Shown here one piece after another: positions 45,955 through 58,154 of a stretch of DNA of 64,000 nucleotides. The translations under genes and the position numbers were made by a program. Position 1 is the first letter of the stretch. Every line of letters starts with the position of its first letter. This DNA is from Rhododendron vialii (Eukaryota > Streptophyta > Magnoliopsida > Ericales > Ericaceae), in contig NC_080564.1 in the NCBI RefSeq assembly GCF_030253575.1, positions 8,476,501 to 8,540,500 on the forward strand. The letters are read 5' to 3'. The notes under the pieces were generated by a model. It ran no database searches. It saw nothing but the letters and a program-made list of their open reading frames with translations, and was not told the origin of the DNA.

Positions 45955-47075
45955 ATGGGTGTGTTTTCCACAATTACTCGGAACGATTAATTTATCTATC
46001 TCCTCGTTTGATGCTTCTAGTTTCAAGAATAGCGCAAATGGTTAGGAGTTTTTTGTAGAATCGTAAGGTAATGACTGTTAGTTGTATGGACACTCTGTCA
46101 AATTACTGTTAGTTGTACTATTTGCCCGTTAAAATGCCCTGAGTCTAATGCAGAAAAGGTAATGTCTTGTAGACTAATCGTAGTTAAATCTAATCTGGAT
46201 TTTGTGCTCATCAAAATTCTTATATCTTCGGTTCTTTCTTGGTCGCTTCTTAGTTCTTGCAGTTTCTTTAGCCTCCTGATATTGAGTGCTTTTGGTGGAA
46301 TCGTGGTTATGCTTGTGGAGGGTTTCATGTCTTGTGATTTTGAGGAGTTACTTTGTTTCGTCCCTGTCAAAAATATTGGACAATTAGTTTCCTAGATGAT
46401 TAGGGAAATGTTTACTCAGTTTGCTTGCTAATTTCGTACCAGGATGCGTACTCGAAAAAAATGCATGGATTTGTGATAAATTTTGCAAAATCTGGAAATA
46501 TAGTTTCCAGATTTAGTGTTTCAAATCTAGTGTTGACAAAGTTGGGGTTGATTGTCCTCTCGTATCCTCTTTAGGGTGGTCCTCTTTTTTCGGTGTTTCA
46601 GTGTATTTTTGGTCATTTTGATTACGTGAAAATCTTGAGAGAGAGAATGATTCAATTGCTGAAACGAAACACTAGTACATACTCCGCTATATACAAATTG
46701 GGTTCAAAAGAAGCATGCCCCCATGGCCATCTATCCTGTCCCAACTCAAATTCATCTCTCCAGCACGCAATTATCCGTCCAGAGTCGAGAAACTCATCCT
46801 GTTGAATGGTGAAAGGTGGGCTGGAAAGAGGAGCGTCAAATATAACATGAAATGAATAACGTTATGGCAGTTTTTTTTTTTTTTTTTTGGCGGATTTTGG
46901 CCTCATACAGTTCAAATCTATAAATCAAAATAAACACAACAAATTTTATCCTTTTTTATTTATTTATATAATCGAATGAATGGGTCAATTTACATGCACT
47001 TTGACTAATTTTTGTCGTTAAATAGCATACGGCATTCCACCGTTTCTATTGAACAAATACTGCATTATAAGGTTA
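45955..47075. other. Intergenic stretch
   Basis: No gene supported. A minus-strand SINE fragment lies near 46965-47020. A 22-base T run is at about 46870. Confidence 0.4.
46965..47022 (-). repeat. tRNA-derived SINE fragment
   Basis: The minus strand reads AAAATTAGTCAAAGTGCATG then CGATTATATAAA, the 3' part of the SINE family. Confidence 0.35.
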
Positions 47076-47115
47076 CCAGGGTTTGCCCGTGCCTGAAAGC
47101 ACGGCGCAATGCATT
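47076..47115 (-). mobile_element. Helitron 3' terminus
   Basis: The minus strand reads GCGCCGTGCTTTCAGGCACGG, GCAAACC, CTGG, then host T. The CTRR end and terminal hairpin match the family at 15134. I could not place the 5' end; the element may reach toward 48.3 kb. Confidence 0.6.
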
Positions 47116-49041
47116 TTGAACACAACTAAAATAAATTACGAAACTATTGATCATCCCCGCTAACGAAACTGATTCATACGGGAAGATTTTTTCTTAAATT
47201 AGGTTCAAACAAAGTTTCTTCTAGGGCTGGGAATTTAAAGGCCCCGCTTTGTATGAAAATTACAAACACAAAGAAGACGAAGGTGTAGCTTAAAGATGCT
47301 CCACAATTTGGTATTCAAGTCCCGTTAATTTTTTCTTAGCTCTACAAAGCTACAAAAAGAAAGCTAGAAGATACCCGTGAATTTTCCTTTTCATTGCCTA
47401 CATGTGTTGTCTTTCCTTTCCTAGCCATTGTTTAATTTCCGGTTAAGAAATACGTAAAATTTATTAAGGGTACTAAATACGATTTGCAATTGGAACTTTT
47501 TTATTAGTATGGAGTCATACTTCTTGCATATGGATGACATTGTGGTCCCGCTCATCACGGATTACAATTCCGATATTTCTATCTCGGAGTGGTTAAATCT
47601 GCACGTACAAAGTCAATTGAGAAATATAAAAAAAAACATGGTTCGAAGACTATAAACATTGTTTTTTTAAAAATATAAGGGTTATGCATGTGCATTCTCG
47701 TTTCTCATGGGATAGGTTGCCTTTTCTTTCATTTTGAGCTAGACTTTAGATGTCAACAAAAAGCGGGAGAGACAATACATAAAACCATCCTAGAATTTAT
47801 AAACCCAACAAAACCAACCCACCCGACGAAGCCTCTCAATTCCTAGCAAGACCAACCCATACGCTACAATGCCTCTCAATTTATCAAACCCAATATATTA
47901 TGTCAAAGATAGAATAATTTAAATGCAATGCAAAGAAAAGAGAGCAACTTGGATTAAGCATTCTTACAAACACCTTGAGTGCAATATACAATTCTCACAG
48001 TTCCCATTCCTGAATGCCTAAAAAATTACAAGGTACAATTCTTGAAATAAAAAATAACTAAAAGAAAGAAAGAAAAACTTGACATAGGGAGAATACCTAG
48101 AATAAAAAAAAGAATGAAAAAAGTTCGGTAAAAGGCTTTCTTCCACTTTTGGACTACCGATTAGGGTGGCAGTTATGTGCTGCGGGTGAGAGGGCGACGG
48201 AGAAGGGAGAGAGATGGAAACCAAAAGGCGAGGGTGGGAAGGAGAGAGGCCGTCCTTTGGATTTTGGGTGAGGTAGAAATATGTTTGAGAGAGAGAGAGG
48301 ACTGCTTCAGAGAGAAGATGTAAAGAGAGAAGACCAAAAGTAGGTTTCGTTTCACATTATCTGACCTTCAAAAAAAAAAAACATGGGTTTCATATTTTGA
48401 AAACCAAATCTAAATTTTACCAAAATGACATTTGACCAAACTCTACAAAATTACCCTAAATCGATCGGTTTGAGATTTACTGAATTGATAGGATTTAAAT
48501 ACTGAGCTAATTTATTACATAAATGATATGGGAGAAAATTGAGTTACACAACAAGATTTTGGAATCCCTCGCACAAGCCTTGATGAACTTTGGATACAGG
48601 CTTGTTTAATTGAGCAAAACGTTTACAGTATTTCCAACTCTTGTTTTTTTTTTTTCCCCCTTTTTAAAGTTTTGCATCAATTTTTTTTTCCCCAATAGTG
48701 TATTGGTTCGTCTCAAAAAAATAAATCGAGAAAGTAAAAAAATTAACTGTAGCAAATTAAACTAGAGATAAAAATAATCATCGATCTTTGTCTTAGATGA
48801 ATTAATATTTTTACAAAAAATCAATGCAAAATTAACAAATGTGAAATAATTTGAATAAATAATAGGGGAGTGATTTTGCCACTCCCCTTTGTGAGAGAAG
48901 GGGAGTGGCAAAATCAATTTCCTAATATAAAGATTACATAATTCAGAAAGATCAGTAGGCCAAATCAAAGATGAAATCTGACCAACAGAGATGGTGAGAG
49001 GAAATAGTTCAATTGTCAAATAACAGAGTCCCGCAACAAGT
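47116..49041. other. Intergenic stretch, partly Helitron-derived
   Basis: AT-rich with a GA-rich patch at 48190-48340. A short perfect hairpin at 48865-48925 (GAGTGATTTTGCCACTCCCC mirrored after GAGAGA) matches the nested hairpin at 5838. No coding region supported. Confidence 0.4.
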
Positions 49042-49115
49042 GCTGGAATAGCTCAGTTGGCTAGAGCGTGTGGCTGTTAACCACAAGGTCGGAGGTTCGA
49101 GCCCTCCTTCTAGCG
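49042..49115 (+). tRNA. tRNA-Asn (anticodon GTT)
   Basis: 74 nt without an intron. The acceptor stem GCTGGAA pairs with TTCTAGC, with discriminator G. The D-arm is AGCTCAGTTGGCTAGAGC-like. The anticodon stem TGTGG/CCACA holds loop CTGTTAA, with GTT at 49076-49078. The T-arm GGAGG-TTCGAGC-CCTCC is complete. A pol III T-run follows at 49125-49129. CCA is not encoded, as expected for a nuclear gene. Confidence 0.97.
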
Positions 49116-49370
49116 CCTCTCAGCCTTTTTCTTTTTCATATTCTCTTTTCTTTTTGAATGGGTTTTTCATATTTTCTTGTTGAATCAAAAGCACGACCTT
49201 TCTAGTTGATAAACAAGTTAGATTAGCATGTGCATTTGTGACATTGAATGCATCCTACGGTTTTGTACATTCGAACTTCGAGCCTTTCCCTTGTTTTTAA
49301 GAGGTACTATCACTTGAACCGAGCTCAAGTTATGATTGAAGCATAATTGGGCGAATCTAAATATTATGAA

Positions 49371-49542
49371 CTAGGGTTTGTCCGTGCCTGAAGACACGGT
49401 ACAACGTGAGATCTAATTAGTGATAATTATGCAATTAAAATTGTTTGAGAGAGAGAGAGAGAGAGCCGTAGGATTTATGGAGCAAATCAACGGTTAGGAT
49501 TTATAAAGAGATAAGATTCAAAAACCGTTCTCCCTTATTAGA
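49371..49542 (-). mobile_element. Very short Helitron, about 170 bp
   Basis: The minus strand ends CCGTGTCTTCAGGCACGG, ACAAACC, CTAG, host T. A plausible 5' end is TCTAATAAGGGAGAACGGTT, which resembles the 15134 element's 5' region (ACGAGCGGTTTTTA). A (GA)n patch lies inside. The 3' end is firmer than the 5' end. Confidence 0.5.
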
Positions 49543-49689
49543 GCATGTACACCAAGGATTAGGTAAACTAACCATAAACAGTGCAAAATTGTATTTTTGC
49601 TAGCCCTTTTTAGCTTTCATGCTTTACCAATCCTCTCCATAAATTTCTCTATCCCATTAAAATATCATAAATTATACACACATGGGTGG

Positions 49690-50380
49690 TCGATTATCAC
49701 TGCAGGCGAAGTGACTTGAACAAGCTGCAGTCAAGGTGCAAAAAAGCAACAAGGCAAGAAAAGCGACAAGGCGCAAAAAAGCGCGCCTCTTTCAAAATTG
49801 ATCAAAAAAACACGTTTCTCTCTTTTCATATGTATATGTAAACTACATAATACATATACTCATAGGCCACCTGTTCCGTTGGTTTTGTTCCCATTTTATC
49901 GGCGACTGTTCAAGGCCACCTGGGTTGTGCCTTTTTGCCAGAGGTGGGAAACTGGATTGGTGGTGTTCAATTTGGGTGTACAGAAATGGCAAGAAAGTTG
50001 CTGGGTGTTGTGTGGGGTGAAATTGATGTGGTTGATTAAGAGACTTGGGCAGAAAAAAAATTAGGGTTTCAGATGGGTCTAGCCCAAAACCTTGATCCGC
50101 AACGCTAGAGATGCCGTTGAATTCGAAATCCGCAGCCGTCGCCGGTGGAACACCACGGCTCTGTAGCAACTTGTTTAGATCCATTGAGGGGTGGAAGGTT
50201 GGATTTGGGAAGGACGGGATCTATCAAACCTGGAGTATGTACCCGTCGGCGACGCATCAGCGTTGGCGACAGGAAAGGAGATGGCTCGGAGGAGGAGGAG
50301 ATGGCCGGAGTTTTAGCTGTAATATTGGATACAAGAGAAGAGAGAGAAAGACAGTTGTGGTATAAATAATAAAATATGCA
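49690..50380. other. Unidentified GC-richer block
   Basis: More GC-rich than its surroundings, with overlapping open frames on both strands (minus 50184-49843 begins MDLNKLLQSRGVPP). It could be the start of a decayed or transposon-captured gene. I recognise no domain and no splice partner. Confidence 0.25.
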
Positions 50381-50658
50381 ATTGGTGATGAACAGTTCCT
50401 CTGGAAATTAAGAGAGGTTTTGTGGCCAAAGGTAGAGTACCGAAGCTGGTGCAGTGCATCTTTTTGGGTTTGCCTCTCTAAAATACCTAAATGTTTCCAT
50501 TTACCTAGTCTTGTGCACATGCTGTTATGAGAAATCATGTTTCCATTGTTGAGTTTCATAAATATTCTGCCATGTTATACTCAATTTAGATACGATTGGT
50601 TTGTAAAGTGAGTCAATTACTTTCATGTTGTGTTTTTACTGAAAACAATAGTGCGTGT

Positions 50659-50659
50659 A

Positions 50660-50713
<54 letters not shown>
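50659..50713. repeat. (TG)n(TA)n(CA)n palindromic microsatellite
   Basis: TG repeats, then TA repeats, then CA repeats. The tract is self-complementary and could extrude a cruciform. Confidence 0.92.
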
Positions 50714-50741
50714 ATCCGTTTCACATGAAAGAGTTTTCATT

Positions 50742-51045
50742 TTAGTTAAAATATGGACCTCCCTATTTCTTTCCTTTTCTGATCGAATTTTGATGATCTA
50801 ACCTGCTTAATGTGATCAGAACGTGATTTTAAGAGTATTAGCGTGAAATTAGCAAAAAAAATGACCATGAAGAGCCTGATATGAACAATTTTTATTTGAA
50901 CCGTTCAATAAAAAACTGTTCAGAATTATTTGGACGAAGCCCTTTCCGGTCATTTTTTTTTCCGATTTCTAACTATTATTTGTAAAATCAAGTTTTGAAC
51001 ACATTGAGCGGCTCGAATCATTGAAATTCGATCGGGAAAGGGGTG
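50742..51045. mobile_element. MITE copy (GCGGACCTCC family), diverged
   Basis: TTTTAGTTAAAATATGGACCTCC, CTGATCGAATTTTGATGATC, TTTGAACCGTTCAATAAAAA and CGATCGGGAAAGGG match 21661-22023 in the same order. Confidence 0.65.
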
Positions 51046-51167
51046 TCAACATAATTTCTCATTGCGGATCAAAAAAAAAAACATAATTTCTCATTTATGG
51101 TTATGATCAGGTTAGGACACTGGTTCTATAAGTAAGGGTATACACTTTTGCGGGAAAAATAATAAAG

Positions 51168-54100
51168 TAAATAGCCTAGTGCCCAGGGGTGGTCTAGCCA
51201 TAGGACCACTTGACTGAATTACTATGTCAATTATGCCATATGTAAAGCAGTGGCGGTTCCGGCATTCTAGATTTTTTTTTTGGCATTTGTTAATCTTTAT
51301 CTATATTATTTTAGGAGATTTGGAAGAGGGGAAGAGGTTTATGGGGATCGAAACCTGCCTATGTGTATGGCAGTACGTAATGGAGCCCAACTGTACTCCA
51401 TTCCACTTGCCCAATATTTTGGTTTTGTGGCAAAAATATTCAGATTTTTTTTTTGTAAAACCTATAAAAAGTGAAGATATTTCTTTTGGTTGGAAATTTA
51501 TTGGGCTTGGTTCACTTTGTTTTATAGAGCTATATTATTTATTTACTCACAAATTTAAGTGAATTTTTATTTACTTTAACTATGTACAAATAATTCATAC
51601 AGACAATGTTAAAGAAAATTACAATTGTATGTTCAAATTATTAAAAAAATTAGTGCATTTTTTTAATCTAGGGTTACGCTTGAACCCTAACAGCTTGTTT
51701 GGATTGAGCGATTTCGGGAGAAAAGAAAAGAGAAGGAGGGAGAACTCAATCTCTCCTCCGTTTGGATGATCCACAAGGTGAGAGAGGGTGAGGAAGGGTG
51801 GGAGACGAGAGTCTCATCGTTGCCCGTTTTTGTTTCTCGCCACTTTTGGCGCGATTCCGTGATAAAGGAGAAGAGAGAGGCGACTAGGGAGTGTGGGTGA
51901 GAGTAGATCTCACTTACTCAACTTCCGGCAGCGCATGTCAGCTACGACGGCGTCTTTTCGTCGTCGGACCAATGGCTGTGCGGTCGCCGGAGAAGAGAGA
52001 GGAAAGTTTCAAGTCGCCGTAGAGTCATCGGAGAAGAGACCAGTCGCCGGAGATGGAAGTGAGAGTTTGATTTCTCACGTGTATTTGAAAGGATTGGTGA
52101 GAAACCACACCCCTTTCTTTTCTTGTTTCACTAATAAGGGAGACCATTTCCCTTTCTTTCCCTTTCTCACCTGAGCTGCCAAAGGGGCTGTAAAAGAGTA
52201 GCAGAGCTGCCATTGGGTAAGATAAAGGTCGTTAGAGTTTAAAAATACCTAGCAAACTTTATTATTTTTGTCAGGTTATAATTTTTCCGTTTGACCTCGT
52301 TTATAAAAGACAGCGACGTTAATAAAAATTGTAACCGAAAACTCATCAACAAGTAATCAGAGCTCTATTTAATTATTTTTCTAAAAGGAGAGGATAAAAC
52401 AAGAAATTCAAAAAATTAATATATGAAAAAAAAGCTTTGTTTTTTTTTTTTTTTGTTATATAGGAACACAAGCATAATTAAGAAAAAGCTTTTGTATATG
52501 AATGAGGTAGGGAGTCAACTTTCAACCAAGTAATAGTGTCGAATATCACTATCGCAATCAATTTTCTATAAACAAAACCGACACCGTCTTATCAAAGTGG
52601 GCCGCCAGACGGATAGTTTTCCTAATATATACAGTATAAAATTCCAAACATGTTTGGATATTAATACACTTTCATAATTATTAATACGTTTTTTTCATAT
52701 ATTAATACATTTTTAACTTATTATCCTCTGTCTTTAGAGTCCTTATAATTGGTTTGTAAGGATTTGCGAACAGCTAATGTATAACTTGAGATTAATCTTT
52801 TGAATTACGTGTTTAGATTAAGAGTACACAAGTTAGTTGACGCGCAGGGCCGGCTCTGAAATTTTGAAAGCCTAAGACGATCTTTAAAAGTGAGGCCCTT
52901 AGTAATTGTAAACGAAAATCAAATAAAAAGTCGATCACACTTCCGATATAGTATTTGTTTGTAATGGGAAGTACTTGAGTAGTAGTGTTTAAGGAGAAAA
53001 AAATATGCATCCATGAACCCACCGCACTGAATAATTTTAAAGAGCCCAAGGAATTTTGGCCATCCGGGACCTTTTATTCCTCATTGTTGTTTTTTTTTTC
53101 TTTTTGTTTTTTTCTGCATTCCGTGTTCCATTTTTCCAAATGTAAAATGTCTTTCTGGGTTTAAAATTGAGCTCCAAAATAAAACATTTATACTAGTAGG
53201 TCCTAAAATAAGTAGAAGCCCTAATTTTTTGATATTTTTGAAGGTTTAAGGCCCACGCCGCTTGAACCTTAGCCCAAAGCTGGCAGTGTTGACGCGGGTC
53301 ATAACACATGAATGGTACCAATTCTCATACAGTACCACTCTATTCCCACAGGCCAGAGGAGGAGTAAAGTGGAGTAAATAGCCACAGGTGGTCTAGCCAT
53401 AGGCCCATCTGGCCGAATTCCCAGCCATTAACTTATATGCTGCTTGGAGGATTATTTGTTTTTCTAAATTTAAATCATTAATCGTAGAGATGGACCCCAA
53501 ATCCTTGGCGGGTATTAATTATCAAAATACGTTATTGACCATCATTTTTCCTACCTCGAAGGAAAAATGATGGCACGGGACGTGTTTTGATAATTAATAC
53601 CCTCCAAGAATATTAATACTGAAAATGTCCTTAGTGGATATTAATTATCAAAATACGTCATTAACCGTTATTTTTCCTGGCTCGAATTACTTATTACACG
53701 CCTGTCATGCAAGGGTGCACTACAGTATACCCGAGGTCTATCTAAAGGTGGATGGGATTTAAAAATACATGGCGAATGTTTCTGTTTGACGTCGTTTTCA
53801 ACCGACAACAGCGACGTTTATAAATATTGTAACTGAAACCTCATCAACAAGTGGTCTATTATTTGGTATTTTTCTAAAAACAGAGAGGATAAAACCTGAA
53901 ACACAAACAATTTTACTAGGAAGAAGAACAAGCTTTCTAGTTTTTGTAGTATATGAATGAGGTAGTGAGTCAGCTAGCTTTCTACAAAATACCAGTGTCG
54001 AGTATCACTATCAAAATCTAGTACAGTACTATTTCTAAAACCAACGGAACCGACACCGGCCATTTTGTCTCAAAGGACGGGCCCAACAGGCGAATTTTAC
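51168..54100. repeat. Old imperfect segmental duplication
   Basis: GTGGTCTAGCCATAGG occurs at about 51189 and 53391. 52236-52625 (CTCATCAACAAGT, GAGGATAAAAC, TATGAATGAGGTAG, ACCGACACCG) recurs in order at 53755-54100. The copies are diverged and separated by inserted elements. Confidence 0.7.
52845..53288. mobile_element. hAT-type non-autonomous element, 444 bp
   Basis: Begins CAGGGCCGGCTCTGA and ends AGCTGGCAGTG. TTGACGCG stands exactly at 52837-52844 and 53289-53296, an 8-bp TSD. No transposase frame. Confidence 0.88.
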
Positions 54101-55390
54101 TCCTTTTGTTATATTCCACCACGCTTGCTATGCTTTCATTCGATTTCATGACCAGTACTACCACGTTTCTCACCTAACGTATGTCATGCGCGTGCATGTA
54201 TGTATGTATGTAGTTTACATCCGGACCCGGGGCTTATTTGTTGGGAGGATAAGGGAGGCGATGAGAGAGGGATCGTGGGATAAGGGAGGGATGGGGAGAA
54301 GATCGAAAGAAATGTGTTTGTTTTGTGAGAGAAGGAAGGGGGAGATCGACCCTAACCCCCTCCAATTAAGGGTGTTAGCTGACGACACTTCTCACTCTAA
54401 GATTAGTTTATCTGGGTAGGGAAAAAGACCGAATTACCTTTCAAATCATTTTGTATTCTCGCTGAAAGGATTAAATGAGGGCAACCATGCAAATAATTTA
54501 TCACATTATCCATTCTTATCCACCCATATAAACTACTACCCAAATCCAGTATTAGCCTATTAGGTAATCACCCTCCTTAAATAATTCCCCTTTATAATAT
54601 ATCTACTATTCTTCTTTATACACCCAAAATCTTATCCGTCCGACAATCAAGCTGTTGGTTAGGCCCGAGACTTAGAGGGTTATTGCCTCCTATGTTTCAG
54701 GTTCAAAACCGGTCTTTTGGTTTTTATCAACCCTTGTGAGCCTAGTCTTCTATATATAATAAACTTAAATCTGGGTTCAAATGGACCTCCTGGTGGTTGC
54801 TGGTAGGACGGTGAGATTGGTTGCCAGAGAGATTAGTCGTGTGGCCCATAATTAGTTGGTTTGGACACTCAGAGTTGTGAAAAAGAGAGAGAGTTAAACA
54901 TGTGAATATACTAAGGTCTAATATATCTACTTTGTGATATATAGTAATTTTGCACATGTCACTTCTTCTTCTTCCCTGTGTTCAAAAAAATGGGCACAGA
55001 TTCAGAACCAATTATTATTATTTTTGTTTTTCAGGAGGTAAAACCCGAGGCAGAACCATCATTTATTTTTAGCGTGCTTATCCAACGCCATGTTGTACCA
55101 TTGCTCAAGAGACCCCTCTTATCTCTCTCGGCGAATCCCCCCTCCTCTCATCGTACTCCGACATAACGTACACACCAACATACGAACACACCTCAAGTTT
55201 TAGAATTAGAATTGAGGTGCGCATATGCTGATCTGAACATCCGATCATAAAAAAAATAATAATTCACAAGGACACATGCATCTCTCCCTCGATTTGGACT
55301 TTCAAAACAATATGAATTGCGAATTAGAACATATGCCATGTTTAATAATCATAATAATATGGACGAAACAGAAAGTGAATGTTATGTGAG
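54101..55390. other. Intergenic stretch, no gene seen
   Basis: Contains a purine-rich segment at 54240-54350 within a likely degenerate element (ATCCGGACC near 54219, TATCCGTCCGA near 54633). A SINE fragment (GAGGTGCGCATATGCTGATC, A-rich end) lies at 55190-55262. Confidence 0.4.
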
Positions 55391-55394
55391 GACA

Positions 55395-55604
55395 ATGGCT
55401 TTGTTCGTTTGGTAATTTTGGGTATTTTAGTTTTGATAGTGGGTAGAGAGAGAAATAGAGTAACGATTGAAGAGATGAGTAATGAGTGGAGAGAGATAGA
55501 GAGATAAATAAAATTAATAATTGAAGAAATAAGATAATAATTGGAGAAAGATATAGAATAATGATTAAAAAACAAAGTTACAATTGAAAACGAACAAGGC
55601 CATT
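55395..55604. mobile_element. MITE of about 210 bp
   Basis: GGCTTTGTTCGTTTGG at the left is mirrored by AAACGAACAAGGCC at the right. The interior is AT- and GAGA-rich. Confidence 0.55.
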
Positions 55605-57345
55605 GCTATCTTCTTCCTTTTTTTCTCATTTTGCAACCATTGTGTGTTACAAAATGGAAAAAAAGGATAGCGTGATCTTTTTTGCAATGAAAGATTATAC
55701 CGCATCAACAAGAGAGAAAACAAAGACAAATGTTTGTACTTTAGCGTTTTTAACAGGGGAACAAAACTGTTTTTATCTCTATTGACTCTTGTAAACTATG
55801 CTTAGACAAAAGTGCAACTGATTAGAAGATCTTTGGTGAAAAAGGATGGTTTAAAGGAGGAGATAAACTTATTCACGGCAGAGCTATAAATAAGGTATTC
55901 ACGGCTCCGCATAATTCCAATCGTTCGAAAATATTTTGGACGGCCGAGATTGAGCTCTATAAACTTTATTCACGGCTCCTCCAAGAAAAAGATTTTCTCT
56001 TAAAAGGAGCAACTCGCAAGTCCAATGGAACCTCACAACCAATGGTGCAAACTGATTGCTACAATGTCACACTTCCATCATGATACATTGTACTTCTCTC
56101 GATAAACTAACTTTGTAACCTCATTTTTATTGCCAATAATCAACTTTGCAAATCATCCCCTAATCTTAGGTGGTCTGTCACACGTGTAAGGGCCACACCC
56201 GCAATTATTGAATCCGAAGGCCTTTTTTCCTGGCCAATTAAAATAAAACCTACTTTACCAGAATCTTAGGAGTACCTGTTATGGGGCCCATTGACAGCAC
56301 AAACTCTTGTGCTTGGGGTCCTAATCTTTTATTATGTCCCATTTGATTGTTTAGTTTATTGTGGCCATTGTATTCTTGAGTTAGTTCAAGCTCCTATTCA
56401 GGACCGTAAATGAACTGAGCAGTTCGCGAGTTCGATTCGATTTGACTGATTCTGAGACCTTGTGAAGTTCTATCCCTGCTAATTCTTGAATTGAACAAGT
56501 TTGATAAAATTGAAGTGCCAACTTATAAATTGTATTATACTTAGTTGTGGCTTTGCAAATCATATAAGATTCTTGTTCCGCCCAAGTGGGATTAAAGATG
56601 AAAACACTTTGCTTTATGGATGCAAAAAATGTCTTTTCGATTCTTACTTTGTCAAGGTGAAATACACATAACTTTATTATTTTCTTTGGCAATCAAAAAA
56701 GAGTTAATTTTCAGAAGGGGCAAAAACAAAAGAAATAAAGAAAAAATTTGAGAAAAACTAAAACTGATGTTAGAAGAAATTAATGTTCATAATAAAAATT
56801 AGTGGTGGGAAATCAATATTGTGAAGAATGGGCAAAACCATAAACAAACATCCAAACTTTAACAATTCAACGGATCTCACTTGTCCTAAAACATAACTCT
56901 TCTTGCTCATCGAAATTGTCTTTCCCTTTTGAATTGGACAATATTTGTCCACGATCAAGACCAATACCAATGGCTTTCTGATGAACCTAGTGATGTTAAT
57001 GTAATTTTACTCTCGTCCTTGGAAGAAGTATCAGAATCGAATCGAATAGAATCTCAATTGACGAGCGCATCTCTGATCGCCGAAATTTTGATAGATGTCA
57101 CACGCATCGCTAAAAAAACAAGGAAGGATGATAGCAAACAAACAAACAAGAGTAAAAGCCCAACAAACAAAACCACAACCACCACATTAATAGGCATGCA
57201 CGATCAAACCATCAAGTCCAGCCAGCCAAAACTAGTTCGTCCTTCAATCAAATCTAGTTCGTCATAACTTGAATTTGTCATTCCTAGACAAGCCAGCCAA
57301 AACTAGTTCGTCCTTCAATCAAATCTCACCGAAAGACCTGATTTA
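55605..57345. other. Intergenic stretch
   Basis: A fragment of the 58507-type hAT family lies near 56400-56440 (GACCGTAAATGAACTGAGC). A direct repeat of AGCCAGCCAAAACTAGTTCG occurs at about 57220 and 57293. Open frames here have no recognised domain. Confidence 0.35.
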
Positions 57346-57349
57346 CTTG

Positions 57350-57525
57350 AGATGGGGGACGGGGTTAGGCGATTGGGCTTGGCCCATTAGGTGTTTTACG
57401 GGCTTTGTCCTGTGGGTGTATGAGTTTTTCTCCTTTCGGTGTTTCGTCAAATCTTTTATTAGACGCTCGATGTACTCTTTATCGAGTTTTAATACAAATA
57501 ATTTTTGCTGATCAAAAAAAAAATC
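57350..57525 (+). mobile_element. Possible LINE 3' end with A-tail
   Basis: TTTCTCCTTTCGGTGTTTCG, TTTAATACAAATAATTTTTGC and then a run of nine A resemble plant LINE 3' ends. No coding part and no TSD is visible. Confidence 0.25.
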
Positions 57526-57545
57526 CAAGCACCAACATTGAAAAA

Positions 57546-57927
57546 CAGTAAGTCTATTGGTACAACAGATTAGTATAGATTTTGTACAATAATCTGTCGT
57601 GGAGCACACTACATGTCCCACACAAATGATCTGAGCCGTTCATTAAATGTAAAATATTTTTTCGAGGCCCCCCACAAAAATTCAGCTTAATCCGATATCT
57701 ATAGATGTTCGATCCAATCATCTAACTTTACATATCTTGAAATTTAAATGAAAAATTAGATGATTGGATCGAATACATATAGGTATCGGATTGAGCTGAA
57801 TTTTTGCAAAAACCCTTGAAAAAATGTTTTACATTTAATGAACGGCTCGGATCATTTGTGTGGGACCCGTAATGGATCCCACGACAGATCTGTGCACAAA
57901 ATTTGTACCAATATGTTGTACTTACTG
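57546..57927. mobile_element. Mutator-type MITE, 382 bp
   Basis: CAGTAAGT starts it and ACTTACTG ends it. ATTGAAAAA stands exactly at 57537-57545 and 57928-57936, a 9-bp TSD. Long arms (GAACGGCTC / GAGCCGTTC, TTTACATTTAATGAACGG) are shared with 40206-40572. Confidence 0.83.
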
Positions 57928-57938
57928 ATTGAAAAATA

Positions 57939-58154
57939 CTCTCTCCGTCCCATAATATTTGTCCGGTTCGCAAAACAGAGACATAAAAATAATACAATTT
58001 TTGTAAGAAAAGTTGAAAAAAAAATTCAACAATTTACTAGATCTTGACGAGTTCTTTTAATTTATGAAAAAATTTTGATTTTTTTATTAAAAAAAATATA
58101 TTATTTTATAGTCCTCATTTTACGAACCGGACAAATATTATGGAACGAAGAGAG
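57939..58154. mobile_element. Stowaway-type MITE
   Basis: CTCTCTCCGTCCCATAATATTTGTCCGG is mirrored by CCGGACAAATATTATGGAACGAAGAGAG, with TA on both sides (57937-57938, 58155-58156). It follows the Mutator MITE without a gap. Confidence 0.85.

Noticed and set aside
56929-57267. 112-codon Ser/Thr-rich frame
   Set aside because: No known domain; it ends in a short direct repeat and lies between transposons.
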